Source of the DNA: Myxococcales bacterium
Lineage (GTDB): Bacteria; Myxococcota_A; Polyangia; Polyangiales; Ga0077539
Reading direction: 5' to 3'
Length of the DNA: 40,069 bases
Assembly: GCA_016792845.1 (NCBI GenBank)
Contig: JAEUKH010000027.1
Span: 1 to 40,069, forward strand
The translations under genes were made by a program, and so were the position numbers. Under the pieces are notes generated by a model. The model had not been told where the DNA came from. It did no database searches and saw only the letters and a list, made by a program, of their open reading frames with translations. This document shows, piece by piece, positions 15,691-24,329 of this stretch; the stretch's first letter is position 1; every line of letters begins with the position of its first letter.

Positions 15691-17182
15691 CGAAGGCCAC
15701 CCGACGGTTCGCCGCGCGACCTGCCTCGGTGCGGTTGCTCTGCAAGGGCTGCGACTCGCCGTAGCCCCGGGCTTCGAGCCGCGACGCTGCGATGCCGTGC
15801 TCGACGAGCCAGCGGCGCACGGCCTCGGCGCGACGCTGCGAGAGGTTGAGGTTGTGCGGCTCGTCGGCGCGGTCGTCGGTGTGCCCCTGGACCTCGACCC
15901 GCTCAAGCTCGGGGTGCACCTCGAGCACGGCCCGCACTTCGAGCAACAAGCGCTCGCTCTCGGGCATGATCTCGGCCCGGTCGATGCGAAACCGGGGCTG
16001 CTCGCGGATCACGATCTCGTCACGGGTGAGCGCGACATTGGGGCAGCCGTGGGTGCGCGGGTCTCGCGTCGCGCGGCCATAGAGATCAGGGCACGCGTCG
16101 TCGTCGTTGGCGATGCCGTCGCGGTCGCGGTCGGGGTCGGGGCAGCCAGGGCGCGCTGGGTCGGGCGTCGCGCCCTCGGGCACCGTCGGGCACGCGTCGC
16201 GCGCGTCTGGAATGCCATCGCCGTCGACGTCGCGGGTCGGACACCCGAGACGCTCAGGGTCAGGCGACAGGCCCTGCGGCACCTCAGGACATGCATCGCG
16301 TGCATCTTCAACGCCGTCATCATCGCGGTCGTGCATGGGGCAGCCCCGCCGTCGGCGATCGGGACGCGACCCCGCGGGCTCGTCAGGGCAGCGGTCGTCA
16401 GGGTCGAGCACGAGGTCGCCGTCGCCGTCGCCCACCACCCGCTCGGCGACCCGAACCGGCACGGCGTACCCGCCTTGGAGCATGAACAACGCCGAGGGAG
16501 GGCCCTCACCGGCGATCCTGGGCCCTCCGGCGGCGCCGAGCATCACCCCAGCCTCTGAGAGCCAACGGAGCCCCGCAAGGCCGTGCAGCGTGCCTCGGGC
16601 GAGGGCCTCCCCCGGCGCCGCCCCTGTCGCCTCGACGGTCACCATCACCCGCGCCACCACCGGGAGCGTCACCCCCACGGCGGCCTCGAGCGCCAGCCCC
16701 GCCGAGCCGCGCCAATCGACCCCGAGCGAGGCCACAAACTGGTACTCGCGGGCGTTGTTGAGGGTGACGAGCCACCGCGCCCCGAGCGCCGAGGGCGCCC
16801 CGCCCAGGCCGAGGCTCGCGCGCACGAGCACCCCCATGCGGCCGAAGCCCCCGCGGTGCAGCCCCAAGAGCCGCAGCCGCCCCTCGGCGGTGACCGACCG
16901 CGGCGTCGCGCCGTCAAAGACCCAGGGCACCCCGACGCCGAGCTGCGCCCGATCGCCGAGCCCGAGGTGCACCGCCCCCGCGGCGCCCGTCGCATGCGCC
17001 CCCGCGCCCGGATCGTCTCGCAGATGGGCCACCGTGAGCACGCCCCCCACCCTGAGATGCGACGACACCCACGCGCTCGGCGTCACAAACAAATCGCGCG
17101 GGTGCTGGACCGCGCTCGCGAAGCCCTGGGCCGCCGCCGTCGGCGCCGCGAGACACACCGCGAGCCCCGCCGCGAGCCTCAC
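15656..17182 (-). CDS. OmpA-family outer-membrane protein with TSP3 repeats
   Basis: A 508-residue envelope protein. It has a Sec signal (ending APTAAAQ), then an N-terminal part of about 220 residues resembling an eight- to ten-stranded barrel. Residues about 250-390 contain four calcium-binding TSP3-type repeats (DGDGDLVLDPDDRCPDEP and relatives). A C-terminal OmpA peptidoglycan-binding domain (about 400-505) has the conserved NLNLSQRRAEAVRRWL motif. It probably links the outer membrane to the cell wall. GTG 17182 overlaps the preceding Rid-family stop codon as GTGA, which decides the start and shows coupling. The TSP3 segment makes the spacer rigid when Ca2+ is bound. Confidence 0.88.
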   Translation of the reverse strand: MRLAAGLAVCLAAPTAAAQGFASAVQHPRDLFVTPSAWVSSHLRVGGVLTVAHLRDDPGAGAHATGAAGAVHLGLGDRAQLGVGVPWVFDGATPRSVTAEGRLRLLGLHRGGFGRMGVLVRASLGLGGAPSALGARWLVTLNNAREYQFVASLGVDWRGSAGLALEAAVGVTLPVVARVMVTVEATGAAPGEALARGTLHGLAGLRWLSEAGVMLGAAGGPRIAGEGPPSALFMLQGGYAVPVRVAERVVGDGDGDLVLDPDDRCPDEPAGSRPDRRRRGCPMHDRDDDGVEDARDACPEVPQGLSPDPERLGCPTRDVDGDGIPDARDACPTVPEGATPDPARPGCPDPDRDRDGIANDDDACPDLYGRATRDPRTHGCPNVALTRDEIVIREQPRFRIDRAEIMPESERLLLEVRAVLEVHPELERVEVQGHTDDRADEPHNLNLSQRRAEAVRRWLVEHGIAASRLEARGYGESQPLQSNRTEAGRAANRRVAFVIRLRAASAQE

Positions 17183-17571
17183 CCGCACACCGCGTCGGCT
17201 TCGATCTCGACGCACATCCACGGCGCGATGAGCCGCCGCACCTCGACCATCGTCGTGGCCGGCGCGACATGCCCGAGGGCCTCGCGGTGGGCGCGGCCGA
17301 CGGCCTCCCAATCGCGGGAGATGTCGGTCACATACATCCGGGTGCGCACCACGTCGTCGAGGCTGGCGCCGACCCCCGCGAGGGCCCGGGCCAAGTTGTC
17401 AAAGCAGCGCCGCGCTTGGGTGTACGCGTCACCGTCGCCCGCCGAGCCGTCTTCGAGGGTCGCGGTGGTGCCCGTGACGAAAACCATCGCGCCGACCCGC
17501 ACCGCCCGCGAATAGCCCACCACGGGCTCCCACGGCGTGCCGCTCTGAAACCGAACCCGCGGAGCCCCCAT
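17179..17571 (-). CDS. Rid-family (YjgF/YER057c) protein lacking the catalytic arginine
   Basis: A 130-residue protein of the RidA/YjgF superfamily, which forms trimers with ligand pockets at the interfaces. The fold signature is clear: VFVTGTTA, the helix QARRCFDNLARALAGVGASLDDVVRTRMYVTDI, and the end VEIEADAV. The key arginine of true RidA imine deaminases (R105 in the E. coli PARSCVEVARL segment) is Thr here (PATTMVEVRRL). It should therefore not be annotated as a 2-iminobutanoate deaminase; other Rid subfamilies lack this residue and have other or unknown substrates. ATG 17571 follows the upstream gene's stop by 5 bp, and the 3' end overlaps the OmpA-family start. Confidence 0.85.
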   Translation of the reverse strand: MGAPRVRFQSGTPWEPVVGYSRAVRVGAMVFVTGTTATLEDGSAGDGDAYTQARRCFDNLARALAGVGASLDDVVRTRMYVTDISRDWEAVGRAHREALGHVAPATTMVEVRRLIAPWMCVEIEADAVCG

Positions 17572-17576
17572 CGCCG

Positions 17577-17837
17577 TCACCCTCCGGCGGGCACGTCGGC
17601 CCCCGCGTCGACCGCGCCCGCGTCGCCCGGCCCCGCATCGTCTGGGGTGCAGAAGCACGCGCCGTATTGCCCCGAAGGGCCGCAGACCTGGTGCCCCGTC
17701 GCGGCCCCGATGCACGGGCACTCGGTGCTGTCACCCGGCACACACACCGCCGCCGGAGCGCTCGAACAATGCGCCCCGAGCGCCCCGAGAAAGAGCAGAA
17801 CCAGCCCAACCCTCACCCGCCCGCGTCGACCCGGCAT
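17577..17837 (-). CDS. Small Cys-rich putative lipoprotein
   Basis: An 86-residue exported protein, first gene of a three-gene operon. Residues 1-23 are a signal peptide with a GALGAHC end, an unusual lipobox because of the His at -1. A core with six further cysteines (CVPGDSTECPCIGAATGHQVC and CFC) resembles short disulfide-rich modules common in myxobacterial lipoproteins. The Asp/Ala/Gly-rich tail (DAGPGDAGAVDAGAD) is typical of surface linkers here. ATG 17837 is chosen because it starts the signal; an upstream start at 17876 adds 13 residues. The function is unknown. Confidence 0.6.
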   Translation of the reverse strand: MPGRRGRVRVGLVLLFLGALGAHCSSAPAAVCVPGDSTECPCIGAATGHQVCGPSGQYGACFCTPDDAGPGDAGAVDAGADVPAGG

Positions 17838-17926
17838 CACCCCGCGATGAGAGCACCTCGGGCCACACCGCCGCAACCCCCGGCAGAGGGGTTGACGAGG
17901 CCCCCGCGCTCGGCCCTTCTAGGGGC

Positions 17927-19489
17927 GTGAATCGCGCCCTCTGGTGTGCCCTCGTCGCCGCAACGCTGAGCGCTTCCTGCGCTGAGGTCGAGTGCAACCT
18001 CAACTCCGATTGCCCCTACTCGGCCCGCTGCGAGATGGGCCGCTGCGTGCGCGATTGCGCACAAGACCGAGACTGCCCGAGCGGCACGCGCTGCAACGCC
18101 AACGGGCTCTGCGAGGGCCCCGACACCGGCGTCGTCGACGACCACCCGAAGGAGCCCGTCGACCTCGGATTCACTCCCGCAGACCAGGGGCAGAGCCTCC
18201 CCGTCGACAGCGGCAACCCCGCGCACGATGCGGGCTTCGACCTCGGCTTCGACCAGGGCTTCGACGCGGGCTTCGACAGCGGCCAGGGCCCCCTCGACGC
18301 GGGCTTCGACAGCGGCAACACCGCGCGCGACGCGGGCTTCGACCTCGGCTTCGACCAGGGCGTTGACAGCGGCAACGGCCCGCGCGACACGGGCCCGGTC
18401 GACACGGGCCTCGCGACCCCGGTCGCCGTGGGCGTCTACGATTTCACCGCGATTCGCCCCGACGCGCTGCTCTCGCCGGTGGCGGTGGCGTGGCACCCGT
18501 CGGGCGCCTACGCCCTCATCGTCACGGCGCAGAGCAGCGTGTGGCGCTTCGACGCCAGCGCGCAGGCCGTGAGCCTCGTGACCATGACCTCGAACGACGT
18601 CGCGTGGCGCGGGCTCGATTTCGCACCCGACGGCGCGAGCGCGCTCCTCGTGGCCACCACGACCTCGGGCAGCGGCAGCACCGCCACCCGTCGCGGGCGC
18701 TTGTTTGTGTGGCAGCACGCCGGGCAGTCGTTGAGCGAGATCACCGCGGCGGCGGCCACCGGCGGCGGCTTCGAGAGCGTGCGCTTCGACCCCAGCGGCG
18801 CCCGCGCGGCGGTGCTCTTTCAGGGCACGAGCTCGACGGTGATTCGCTTCGTCGACGCGCGCGGCGCCCCCGCGGGCAACCCCATCGGCCGAGGCATGGC
18901 AGGCTCGACCGGCTGCAACGACGTCGAGTGGACCCTCGACGGCTTCGGCGACCCCGCGCTCGCCGTGGTGTGCGGCCAAAACACGGGTGAAATCGCGCAG
19001 GTGACCAACCTCTCGGGCACCCCGTCGTTCGTCACCGCGCCCTCCGGCGGCCAAGGCAACGTCGGCAACACCATTCGCGTGGCGCGACGCCTCGACGGCG
19101 CCCTCGCCTTGGCCGTCAGCGCCTCGTCGAACAAGCTCTACCGCTACCAATCAGGCCAGTGGGAGACCGGCTTCGAGAGCCCCTTCTCGCGCGCGGCCTT
19201 CGGCGTCACCTTCAGCGACGACGGCAACCGCGCCCTGCTCTTCGGCGGATACGGCTACCTCAGCGAGTTTCGGTACAACCTCTACAGCAGCAGCGCCATC
19301 ACGGCCTTTCAGATCGGCCTCGGGGCGCCGCCCTTCAACCAGCCGAGCCAGTCGAGCATCGCCGACGTGGCCTTTCGGCCGCGCTGCGATGAGGGCCTGG
19401 TCGTCGGCGGCGTCAACAACCTCACCGCCCGCAGCACCTTCGTGGCGTACTTTCGGGTCGCCAACGGGCGTCGCTGCTCAACGCAGTGA
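17927..19489 (+). CDS. Lipoprotein with Asp-rich repeat stalk and beta-propeller domain
   Basis: A 520-residue predicted lipoprotein starting at GTG, with signal end L-S-A-S-C18. A cysteine-rich knot-like segment (18-63) has eight Cys in EGF/Dickkopf-like spacing. Residues about 80-165 are an acidic stalk of GFDLGFDQGFDAGFDSG-type repeats. The remainder (about 165-515) has the regular strand spacing and W-R-F-D, A-W-H-P-S-G, F-A-P-D-G and F-D-P-S-G motifs of a WD40/YVTN-like beta-propeller. That suggests a surface binding or scaffold protein. It diverges from the 17837 lipoprotein with 89 bp between. No enzymatic motif is seen. Confidence 0.7.
   Translation: MNRALWCALVAATLSASCAEVECNLNSDCPYSARCEMGRCVRDCAQDRDCPSGTRCNANGLCEGPDTGVVDDHPKEPVDLGFTPADQGQSLPVDSGNPAHDAGFDLGFDQGFDAGFDSGQGPLDAGFDSGNTARDAGFDLGFDQGVDSGNGPRDTGPVDTGLATPVAVGVYDFTAIRPDALLSPVAVAWHPSGAYALIVTAQSSVWRFDASAQAVSLVTMTSNDVAWRGLDFAPDGASALLVATTTSGSGSTATRRGRLFVWQHAGQSLSEITAAAATGGGFESVRFDPSGARAAVLFQGTSSTVIRFVDARGAPAGNPIGRGMAGSTGCNDVEWTLDGFGDPALAVVCGQNTGEIAQVTNLSGTPSFVTAPSGGQGNVGNTIRVARRLDGALALAVSASSNKLYRYQSGQWETGFESPFSRAAFGVTFSDDGNRALLFGGYGYLSEFRYNLYSSSAITAFQIGLGAPPFNQPSQSSIADVAFRPRCDEGLVVGGVNNLTARSTFVAYFRVANGRRCSTQ
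18226..18400 (+). repeat. Coding tandem repeats (GFD units)
   Basis: Repeated 12- to 15-bp modules related to GCGGGCTTCGAC and CTCGGCTTCGAC encode the Asp/Gly/Phe-rich stalk of the beta-propeller lipoprotein. A block of about 60 bp (from CGCGACGCGGGCTTCGACCT) recurs nearly unchanged, pointing to recent internal duplication. Confidence 0.7.
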
Positions 19490-19497
19490 CGTCAGCC

Positions 19498-19530
19498 GAC
19501 CGCCGCGAGACGAGGCCCTCGGCGGCGGTC
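19498..19530. terminator. Bidirectional hairpin between convergent genes
   Basis: GACCGCCGCGAG pairs with CTCGGCGGCGGTC across an 8-base loop, with one bulged C. It fills most of the 60-bp gap between the stops at 19489 and 19550 and could end both transcripts. No strong T-run follows. Confidence 0.5.
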
Positions 19531-19549
19531 CATCCGACGCGCGCCGCGC

Positions 19550-21766
19550 TCAGCGGAGCAGGCCCCGCTTCATCATGAACAAGAGCACGCCCACCGAGAC
19601 CGCGAGGAGCCCCAAGAGCACCGCGACGCGGCGGCCGCGCCCCTCGCCCGGCACCGCGGGCAGGATGTCAGTGCGGTCGATCACGGCCTCTTTCGGCAAC
19701 GCGGGCGTAAACGCGAAGATCGGCGCCACGCGGCGCGTGATCTTCATCTGAAGGTTCACAGCCCAACCGTTGGCCTCAAGCAAGAGGCTCATGTCGCGAC
19801 GGCGCAGCTTGATCCACCCGAGGAGCGCCGAGGTCGACAGCACCAAGAGCACGAGGCCCACGATCGCCGCCCAGCCCTTGAGGCTTGAGAGCGCGCCGAA
19901 CAAGCTGGCGATCACCGCGCTCACGCCAGCGAGGGCGACGCTGCCGCCCAAGATCAGGGTGTTGACGTTGAGACCCTCGCGCCCCCCCGCCGCAGGCGCA
20001 GCACCCGCCGCACCGGCCGCAGGCGCGGCACCCGCCGCAGGCGCAGCACCGGCCGCCACCTGGGTGCCGGTCTGAACCCGCTGCATGCCCTGATCGGCGC
20101 TCGAGCGCGCCGCTTCGACCCCCGCCGCGGTGGTGCTCTGAAGCGCGTCGGCTTGCGAGCTGGCCTGCGCGCCGACCCACTCTTCGATCTTGTCACCGAC
20201 AAACTTCTGCGCCCGCCGAAAGGGCGCGAAGGCCGCTTCTTTCACCGAGATCGCGTTCTCGACGATCTCGACGATCTGGGCGTCCCACTCTTTGCCGTCG
20301 TTGTCGTAGAAGATGCCGCGCTTGCCGACCCGGAGCCGCCCGCGCTCGCCGCCGGTCACCGGGGCGCACACCTCGAAGGCCGCCGCGGCGCCCTCTTTGG
20401 CCAGGATCTTCGCGTACACGAGGAAGCACAAGCTCTCGCTCGCCACGGGCTTGTGCGCCGCGCGATCGACCACCTTGAGACAGAACTCAAGCCGCCGACC
20501 GTCGATCACCAGCGAGCCCACGTCGACCAGGGCCTGCGACCCCGGGCGATAGATCGCCGAGAAGTTCACGAAGTTGTTCGCGAGCTCGATCAGCCAGCGC
20601 GCGCTCAAGATCAAACGCTCAAGGTTGTCGATCTGCTCGATCTCAGCCTGCGCGGCCTTGTCTTGGTTGATGGCGTCGAGGGCCTTGCCCGGCAGCGCGC
20701 CGTCGAGATAGCCCTTGAGCTTGTCAGCCCCGAGCTTGTCGAAGGGCTCCGGGGGCGCCTCTTTCTTCCACGTCACGAAGGGCGCAAAGGTGGCCTTCAC
20801 CTGGGCCCACTCGGCGCGGCTGAGGGTGTCGCGCTTGCCCCCGAGGGCGCGCTCGATCACCTTGCTCCGGAGCGCCTCAAGCTGATCGGCCCAGACCGCG
20901 TTCACCGAGCTCCGCAGGTCGAGGAGCGCGTCTTGCCGCGGCGTCGCGAGGGGCGCATCGGCGAGGTGCTTTTGCAGCGCGTCGAGGTCTTTGAAGCGCA
21001 GCTCGCGCAGGGCCTCATCGGCGATCTTCAGCTGCTCGGGCGTGGGCTGCTCTTGGCGCAAGAGCTCACACTGAAGAAAATACCCTTCGATCTTCGCGTT
21101 GAGGCCCTCAACCTGGGCCAGCGCGTCGGCGGTGTCGGCGCCCCAGACCTCGGCCGCTGCGGCCTTGTCGCGCCAGGCGAGCCACGCCGCGCCCTGGGTC
21201 TTGAACTTCGTCAAGATCGCCTCATCAATGCCGTCGGCGCCGCCGCGGTCTGCGGTCTTGCCGGCGACCTCCATCACGTCTTTGACGAAGGTCACGAGCT
21301 CAGCGTCTGCCAGCAAATCAGGCGGAATCACCCCGTCGCCGTTGGCCAACAGCTTCGGGTACCCGCCCTTGAAGCCGCGCACGTCGGCCAGGGTCACCTT
21401 GCCGCTGTCGCTCGCGCCCTGCTCGCGGTTCACCCGCTCTGCGGCTGCCTTGAGCTTCGCCCCGTCGTCGGTGTTGGCCACCGCGGCGAGCGAGAGTTCT
21501 TCCTTCTTGCCGCGGAGCACGTCTTTGCGCGACAGCCGCGCGAACACCCAATCGCGCGCCTCGATCAGCTGCGACACGCGAATACGGCCGCTCTCACCCG
21601 GGTCGAGGTACTTCAGAAACTGCGCATCGCACTGCAAATCGTGCAGCGGGGCGCTGGTCGCGGCCCATCGCGCCGCGTCGAGGCTGTCAATACGGGCAAG
21701 ATCGTCTTCGTTGACGATCTCGAATTGGTAGATATCACCGAAGTTTTTGAAGCGCATCGCAGACAT
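19550..21766 (-). CDS. Large unrecognised membrane protein with EF-hand-like loops
   Basis: A 738-residue protein I cannot assign to a family. It has no signal peptide. The N-terminal 230 residues contain several acidic/Gly loops (DPGESGRIRVSQ, SDSGKVTLADV, NGDGVIPPDLL, GADGIDEAIL) that look like degenerate EF-hand calcium loops, each followed by a helix. A long helical region (230-420) and an alpha/beta domain (about 425-520) follow. After an Ala/Gly/Pro linker (AAGAAPAAG repeats) come two or three transmembrane helices (about 590-650), and a last one at the very C-terminus ends in MKRGLLR. Most of the protein is therefore probably cytoplasmic. ATG 21766 is chosen; ATG 21757 is the alternative. 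It is transcribed alone. Confidence 0.7.
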   Translation of the reverse strand: MSAMRFKNFGDIYQFEIVNEDDLARIDSLDAARWAATSAPLHDLQCDAQFLKYLDPGESGRIRVSQLIEARDWVFARLSRKDVLRGKKEELSLAAVANTDDGAKLKAAAERVNREQGASDSGKVTLADVRGFKGGYPKLLANGDGVIPPDLLADAELVTFVKDVMEVAGKTADRGGADGIDEAILTKFKTQGAAWLAWRDKAAAAEVWGADTADALAQVEGLNAKIEGYFLQCELLRQEQPTPEQLKIADEALRELRFKDLDALQKHLADAPLATPRQDALLDLRSSVNAVWADQLEALRSKVIERALGGKRDTLSRAEWAQVKATFAPFVTWKKEAPPEPFDKLGADKLKGYLDGALPGKALDAINQDKAAQAEIEQIDNLERLILSARWLIELANNFVNFSAIYRPGSQALVDVGSLVIDGRRLEFCLKVVDRAAHKPVASESLCFLVYAKILAKEGAAAAFEVCAPVTGGERGRLRVGKRGIFYDNDGKEWDAQIVEIVENAISVKEAAFAPFRRAQKFVGDKIEEWVGAQASSQADALQSTTAAGVEAARSSADQGMQRVQTGTQVAAGAAPAAGAAPAAGAAGAAPAAGGREGLNVNTLILGGSVALAGVSAVIASLFGALSSLKGWAAIVGLVLLVLSTSALLGWIKLRRRDMSLLLEANGWAVNLQMKITRRVAPIFAFTPALPKEAVIDRTDILPAVPGEGRGRRVAVLLGLLAVSVGVLLFMMKRGLLR

Positions 21767-21919
21767 TGTCGGTGCCTCTGGGTCAGTGCGGGCGACATGT
21801 ACGAACCACACACCGTGGCCCAATTACGCCCCATCGCGGCGCGACCCTAACGCACAACGGCGCCAATGTCGCGCTGCATCCAGACGACTTTGGGCCCCGA
21901 TCACCTGCGCAAAATTCGG

Positions 21920-23320
21920 TCAGTTCGGCGCGCGGAAGGGTGTGATGTAGAAATAGTTGAGACACATCTCGTCTTGCGTGCCCTCACCCCATCGCGTCAC
22001 CGCGCTGCGCGAGGTGGTGTCATACGAGCACCGGATCGAGACCCGATCGCCGCGTCGCACCGTGAAGGGTTGGTCGTAAAACGCGATCTGCTGCCAGTGG
22101 AAATCCCACCGCGGCACATCGACGAGGCAGTGGCGCTCGTCGTTGCGCAGCACGTCGACCCTGAGCGTGCGCCCGAGGGTGTGCATGTGCGGCGCGACCC
22201 CGTAGACGAACACCTGCGGCAAGCCCTGAAGGTTGCCGAGATCGAGCACGTCGCTCGCGACGGCCTCGGTCATGCGCGGGGGCAGCTCGACGCGGTCGGG
22301 GCGGTAGGGCACGAGAAAGCCCTGCGCGGTTACCGCGCGGGCCGTGAGGAGGTTCACCCGGGTGCGGTCGGGCAAGCTGCCTCCGGCGAGGTTGTAGTGC
22401 ACTTGAATCACCACCTTGCGCCCCGCGTTGGCCAAGAGCCCCGTATTCCGGGGGAAGCGCGTCACCACGCCGCCGGGCGCCCAGATCGCGAGGGGCATCG
22501 AGCCGTCGACCCCGGGCCCGCCGAAGCACTCGTACCCGGGCGTCGTGTCTTGCGCGTCTTGCCGCTCGGCGGCCTGCTGCGCCGTCGCGTTCGGCAGCGA
22601 GTACACGATCACATGGTGCACCACCCTGGGCTCGCCGGGGATCACCTCAAACGCCGTGACATACCGATCTTCGGTGATGCCCGGGTCTGCGATGAAGCAC
22701 CGGTAGTCGTCGGTGCGGCTCGCGTTGGGCATGTACGTCGTGCCGATGTCGAGGCGCACGTCGGCCTCGGTGAGCCCGCTCGGCGAGGGCGGCAGAGGCG
22801 GCGCGCGGCGCGGGTCACCCTGCGGCGTCCCTTGCTCGACCCAGCGGCCGATGGTGGCGATCTCGGCGTCGGTCAGGCGTCGCACGTCGCTGCGGTAGTT
22901 CTGGCAAGCGCCCGTGGCGTTCACCACCGTCGGAGGCATGCTCCGCTCGGCCGTCACCCTGCGCATGAGCGGCGCCACGTTGCGCGCATCTTCATAGCTC
23001 ACGAGCGGAAAGGGCCCGATCTCGCCCGCGCGATGGCACCCCACGCAGGTGTTGTAGAGAATGGGCGCCACATGCTCAGCCCAGGTCGGGCTCGCCACAG
23101 GCTGCGCCGGCACGTCGGCGCTCGGCACGTCGGCGCTCGACACATCGGCGCTCGGCACATCGACCGCTGCGGCATCGGCCGCCCCCGCGTCTCCGACCGC
23201 ACCCGCGTCGACCGCGGGGCCCGTGTCACCGAGCCCGCCCGCGTCGACCGCAGACACACCCTTGCCGCCGCACCCTGCCGCGAGCAGCGCGCACACCCAC
23301 CCAAGCTGAACCAGCCGCAT
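21920..23320 (-). CDS. Lipoprotein with c-type haem motif and PHM-like copper monooxygenase domain
   Basis: A 466-residue exported lipoprotein (lipobox L-A-A-G-C17) with an Asp/Ala/Val linker (22-72). Residues 80-165 are a cytochrome-c-like domain with C92-V-G-C95-H96 and a likely axial Met at M128 (SMPP). Residues about 185-466 match the two-domain fold of copper type II, ascorbate-dependent monooxygenases. All six ligands known from peptidylglycine alpha-hydroxylating monooxygenase are present in order: H235, H236 and H308 (CuH site), then H378, H380 and M452 (CuM site). The haem could pass electrons to copper, replacing ascorbate, but that is inference. The substrate is unknown. The SDR gene lies 49 bp upstream in the same direction. 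Confidence 0.82.
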   Translation of the reverse strand: MRLVQLGWVCALLAAGCGGKGVSAVDAGGLGDTGPAVDAGAVGDAGAADAAAVDVPSADVSSADVPSADVPAQPVASPTWAEHVAPILYNTCVGCHRAGEIGPFPLVSYEDARNVAPLMRRVTAERSMPPTVVNATGACQNYRSDVRRLTDAEIATIGRWVEQGTPQGDPRRAPPLPPSPSGLTEADVRLDIGTTYMPNASRTDDYRCFIADPGITEDRYVTAFEVIPGEPRVVHHVIVYSLPNATAQQAAERQDAQDTTPGYECFGGPGVDGSMPLAIWAPGGVVTRFPRNTGLLANAGRKVVIQVHYNLAGGSLPDRTRVNLLTARAVTAQGFLVPYRPDRVELPPRMTEAVASDVLDLGNLQGLPQVFVYGVAPHMHTLGRTLRVDVLRNDERHCLVDVPRWDFHWQQIAFYDQPFTVRRGDRVSIRCSYDTTSRSAVTRWGEGTQDEMCLNYFYITPFRAPN

Positions 23321-23369
23321 CCGGTGACGCTACCCCAGGGCCCTCACCCCTCACAAGCGCGGCCCTGCA

Positions 23370-24329
23370 TTACACCCGCAACGCCGCGAGGCCCTCGTCG
23401 CGCGTGATCACCGGCCGATACCCGAGCGCGGAGGCGATCTTGTCGGTCTTCACCGTGATCGAGCGCGAGAGCATCGCGATGGCAAAGGCCGTCATCGGCG
23501 GCGCCTTCTCGATCGACGCGAGCCGCCAGAAGCGCTCAAGCCCCGCGGAGACCGGGCGCATCACGCTCCCGGGGAGGCTCAGCCCGCCCAACGACACCCC
23601 TTGGCTCTCGGCCAGCGCAGACAGAAACGCGCGCACCGTGGTCTCGCCCGCGTCAGCCACGAAATATGCGCCCCCAGGGGCCTCGGGGCGCAGGCTCAGC
23701 CGCACCGCCTCGCAGAGGTTGAACACATGGCACGTCGAGGTCTTCTGCGCGCCCCCGTCGAGCCAGACGAACGCGCCGCGCCGCGCCATCTCGACCAGCG
23801 TCGGCAGCACCGTCGCGTCGCGGGGGCCCCACACGAGCCGCGGGCGAAGCGACACCGTCACGAAGCCCTCGCCCTCGGCGGCCAGCACGCGCTTCTCGGC
23901 CTCGGCCTTGGTCTCGCTGTACGCGAAGCGCTGACGCAGCGGCAGGGGCGCCGACTCGTCGAGCCCCACCAGCGCCTCGCCCGTAAAGAACGCCGCCTCG
24001 GTGCCGATCGACACGAAGCGCGACGCGCCGGCCGCCCGCGCCGCCGCGAGGGCCCGCTCGGTGCCGACCACGTTGGCCTCCCAGTAGGCCTCTTTGGGCC
24101 CCCAGTCTTCGACGTAGGCCGCCGCGTGCACCACGGCCTCGCAGCCCTCAAGGTGCGCCGCCGCGAGGTCATCGAGGCCGCACCGCACCGCCGTCGCCCC
24201 GTACGCCGTCACCGCCGCGGCCGACGACGCCGAGCGCGCCATCGCCGTCACGGTGTGACCCGCCGCCACCAAGCGCTCGATCAAATGGCCGCCCACGAAG
24301 CCCGAACCGCCCGTCACAAAGACCTTCAT
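23370..24329 (-). CDS. NAD(P)-dependent epimerase/dehydratase (extended SDR)
   Basis: A 319-residue cytoplasmic oxidoreductase of the extended short-chain dehydrogenase family. The Rossmann motif is TGGSGFVG at 6-13. The catalytic pair is Y137-x3-K141 (YSETK), with Ser/Thr at 107-110 as third member. VVHAAA (66-71) is the usual NNAG-region equivalent. The overall pattern (VSLRPRLVWGP and LPTLVEMARRG) is closest to the 3-beta-hydroxysteroid / sterol-4-alpha-carboxylate dehydrogenase and dihydroflavonol-reductase-like groups. A sterol or sugar-nucleotide substrate cannot be told apart here. It could be co-transcribed with the copper/haem lipoprotein. Confidence 0.87.
   Translation of the reverse strand: MKVFVTGGSGFVGGHLIERLVAAGHTVTAMARSASSAAAVTAYGATAVRCGLDDLAAAHLEGCEAVVHAAAYVEDWGPKEAYWEANVVGTERALAAARAAGASRFVSIGTEAAFFTGEALVGLDESAPLPLRQRFAYSETKAEAEKRVLAAEGEGFVTVSLRPRLVWGPRDATVLPTLVEMARRGAFVWLDGGAQKTSTCHVFNLCEAVRLSLRPEAPGGAYFVADAGETTVRAFLSALAESQGVSLGGLSLPGSVMRPVSAGLERFWRLASIEKAPPMTAFAIAMLSRSITVKTDKIASALGYRPVITRDEGLAALRV

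Noticed and set aside
17892..17920. TTGACG upstream of the beta-propeller lipoprotein as a promoter
   Set aside because: No acceptable -10 lies at 16-18 bp, so it is not listed as a feature.
21189..21206. CTTGAACTTCGTCAAG as another palindrome copy
   Set aside because: The arms are TTGA/TCAA with different spacing, and the C and G next to the spacer are not both present.
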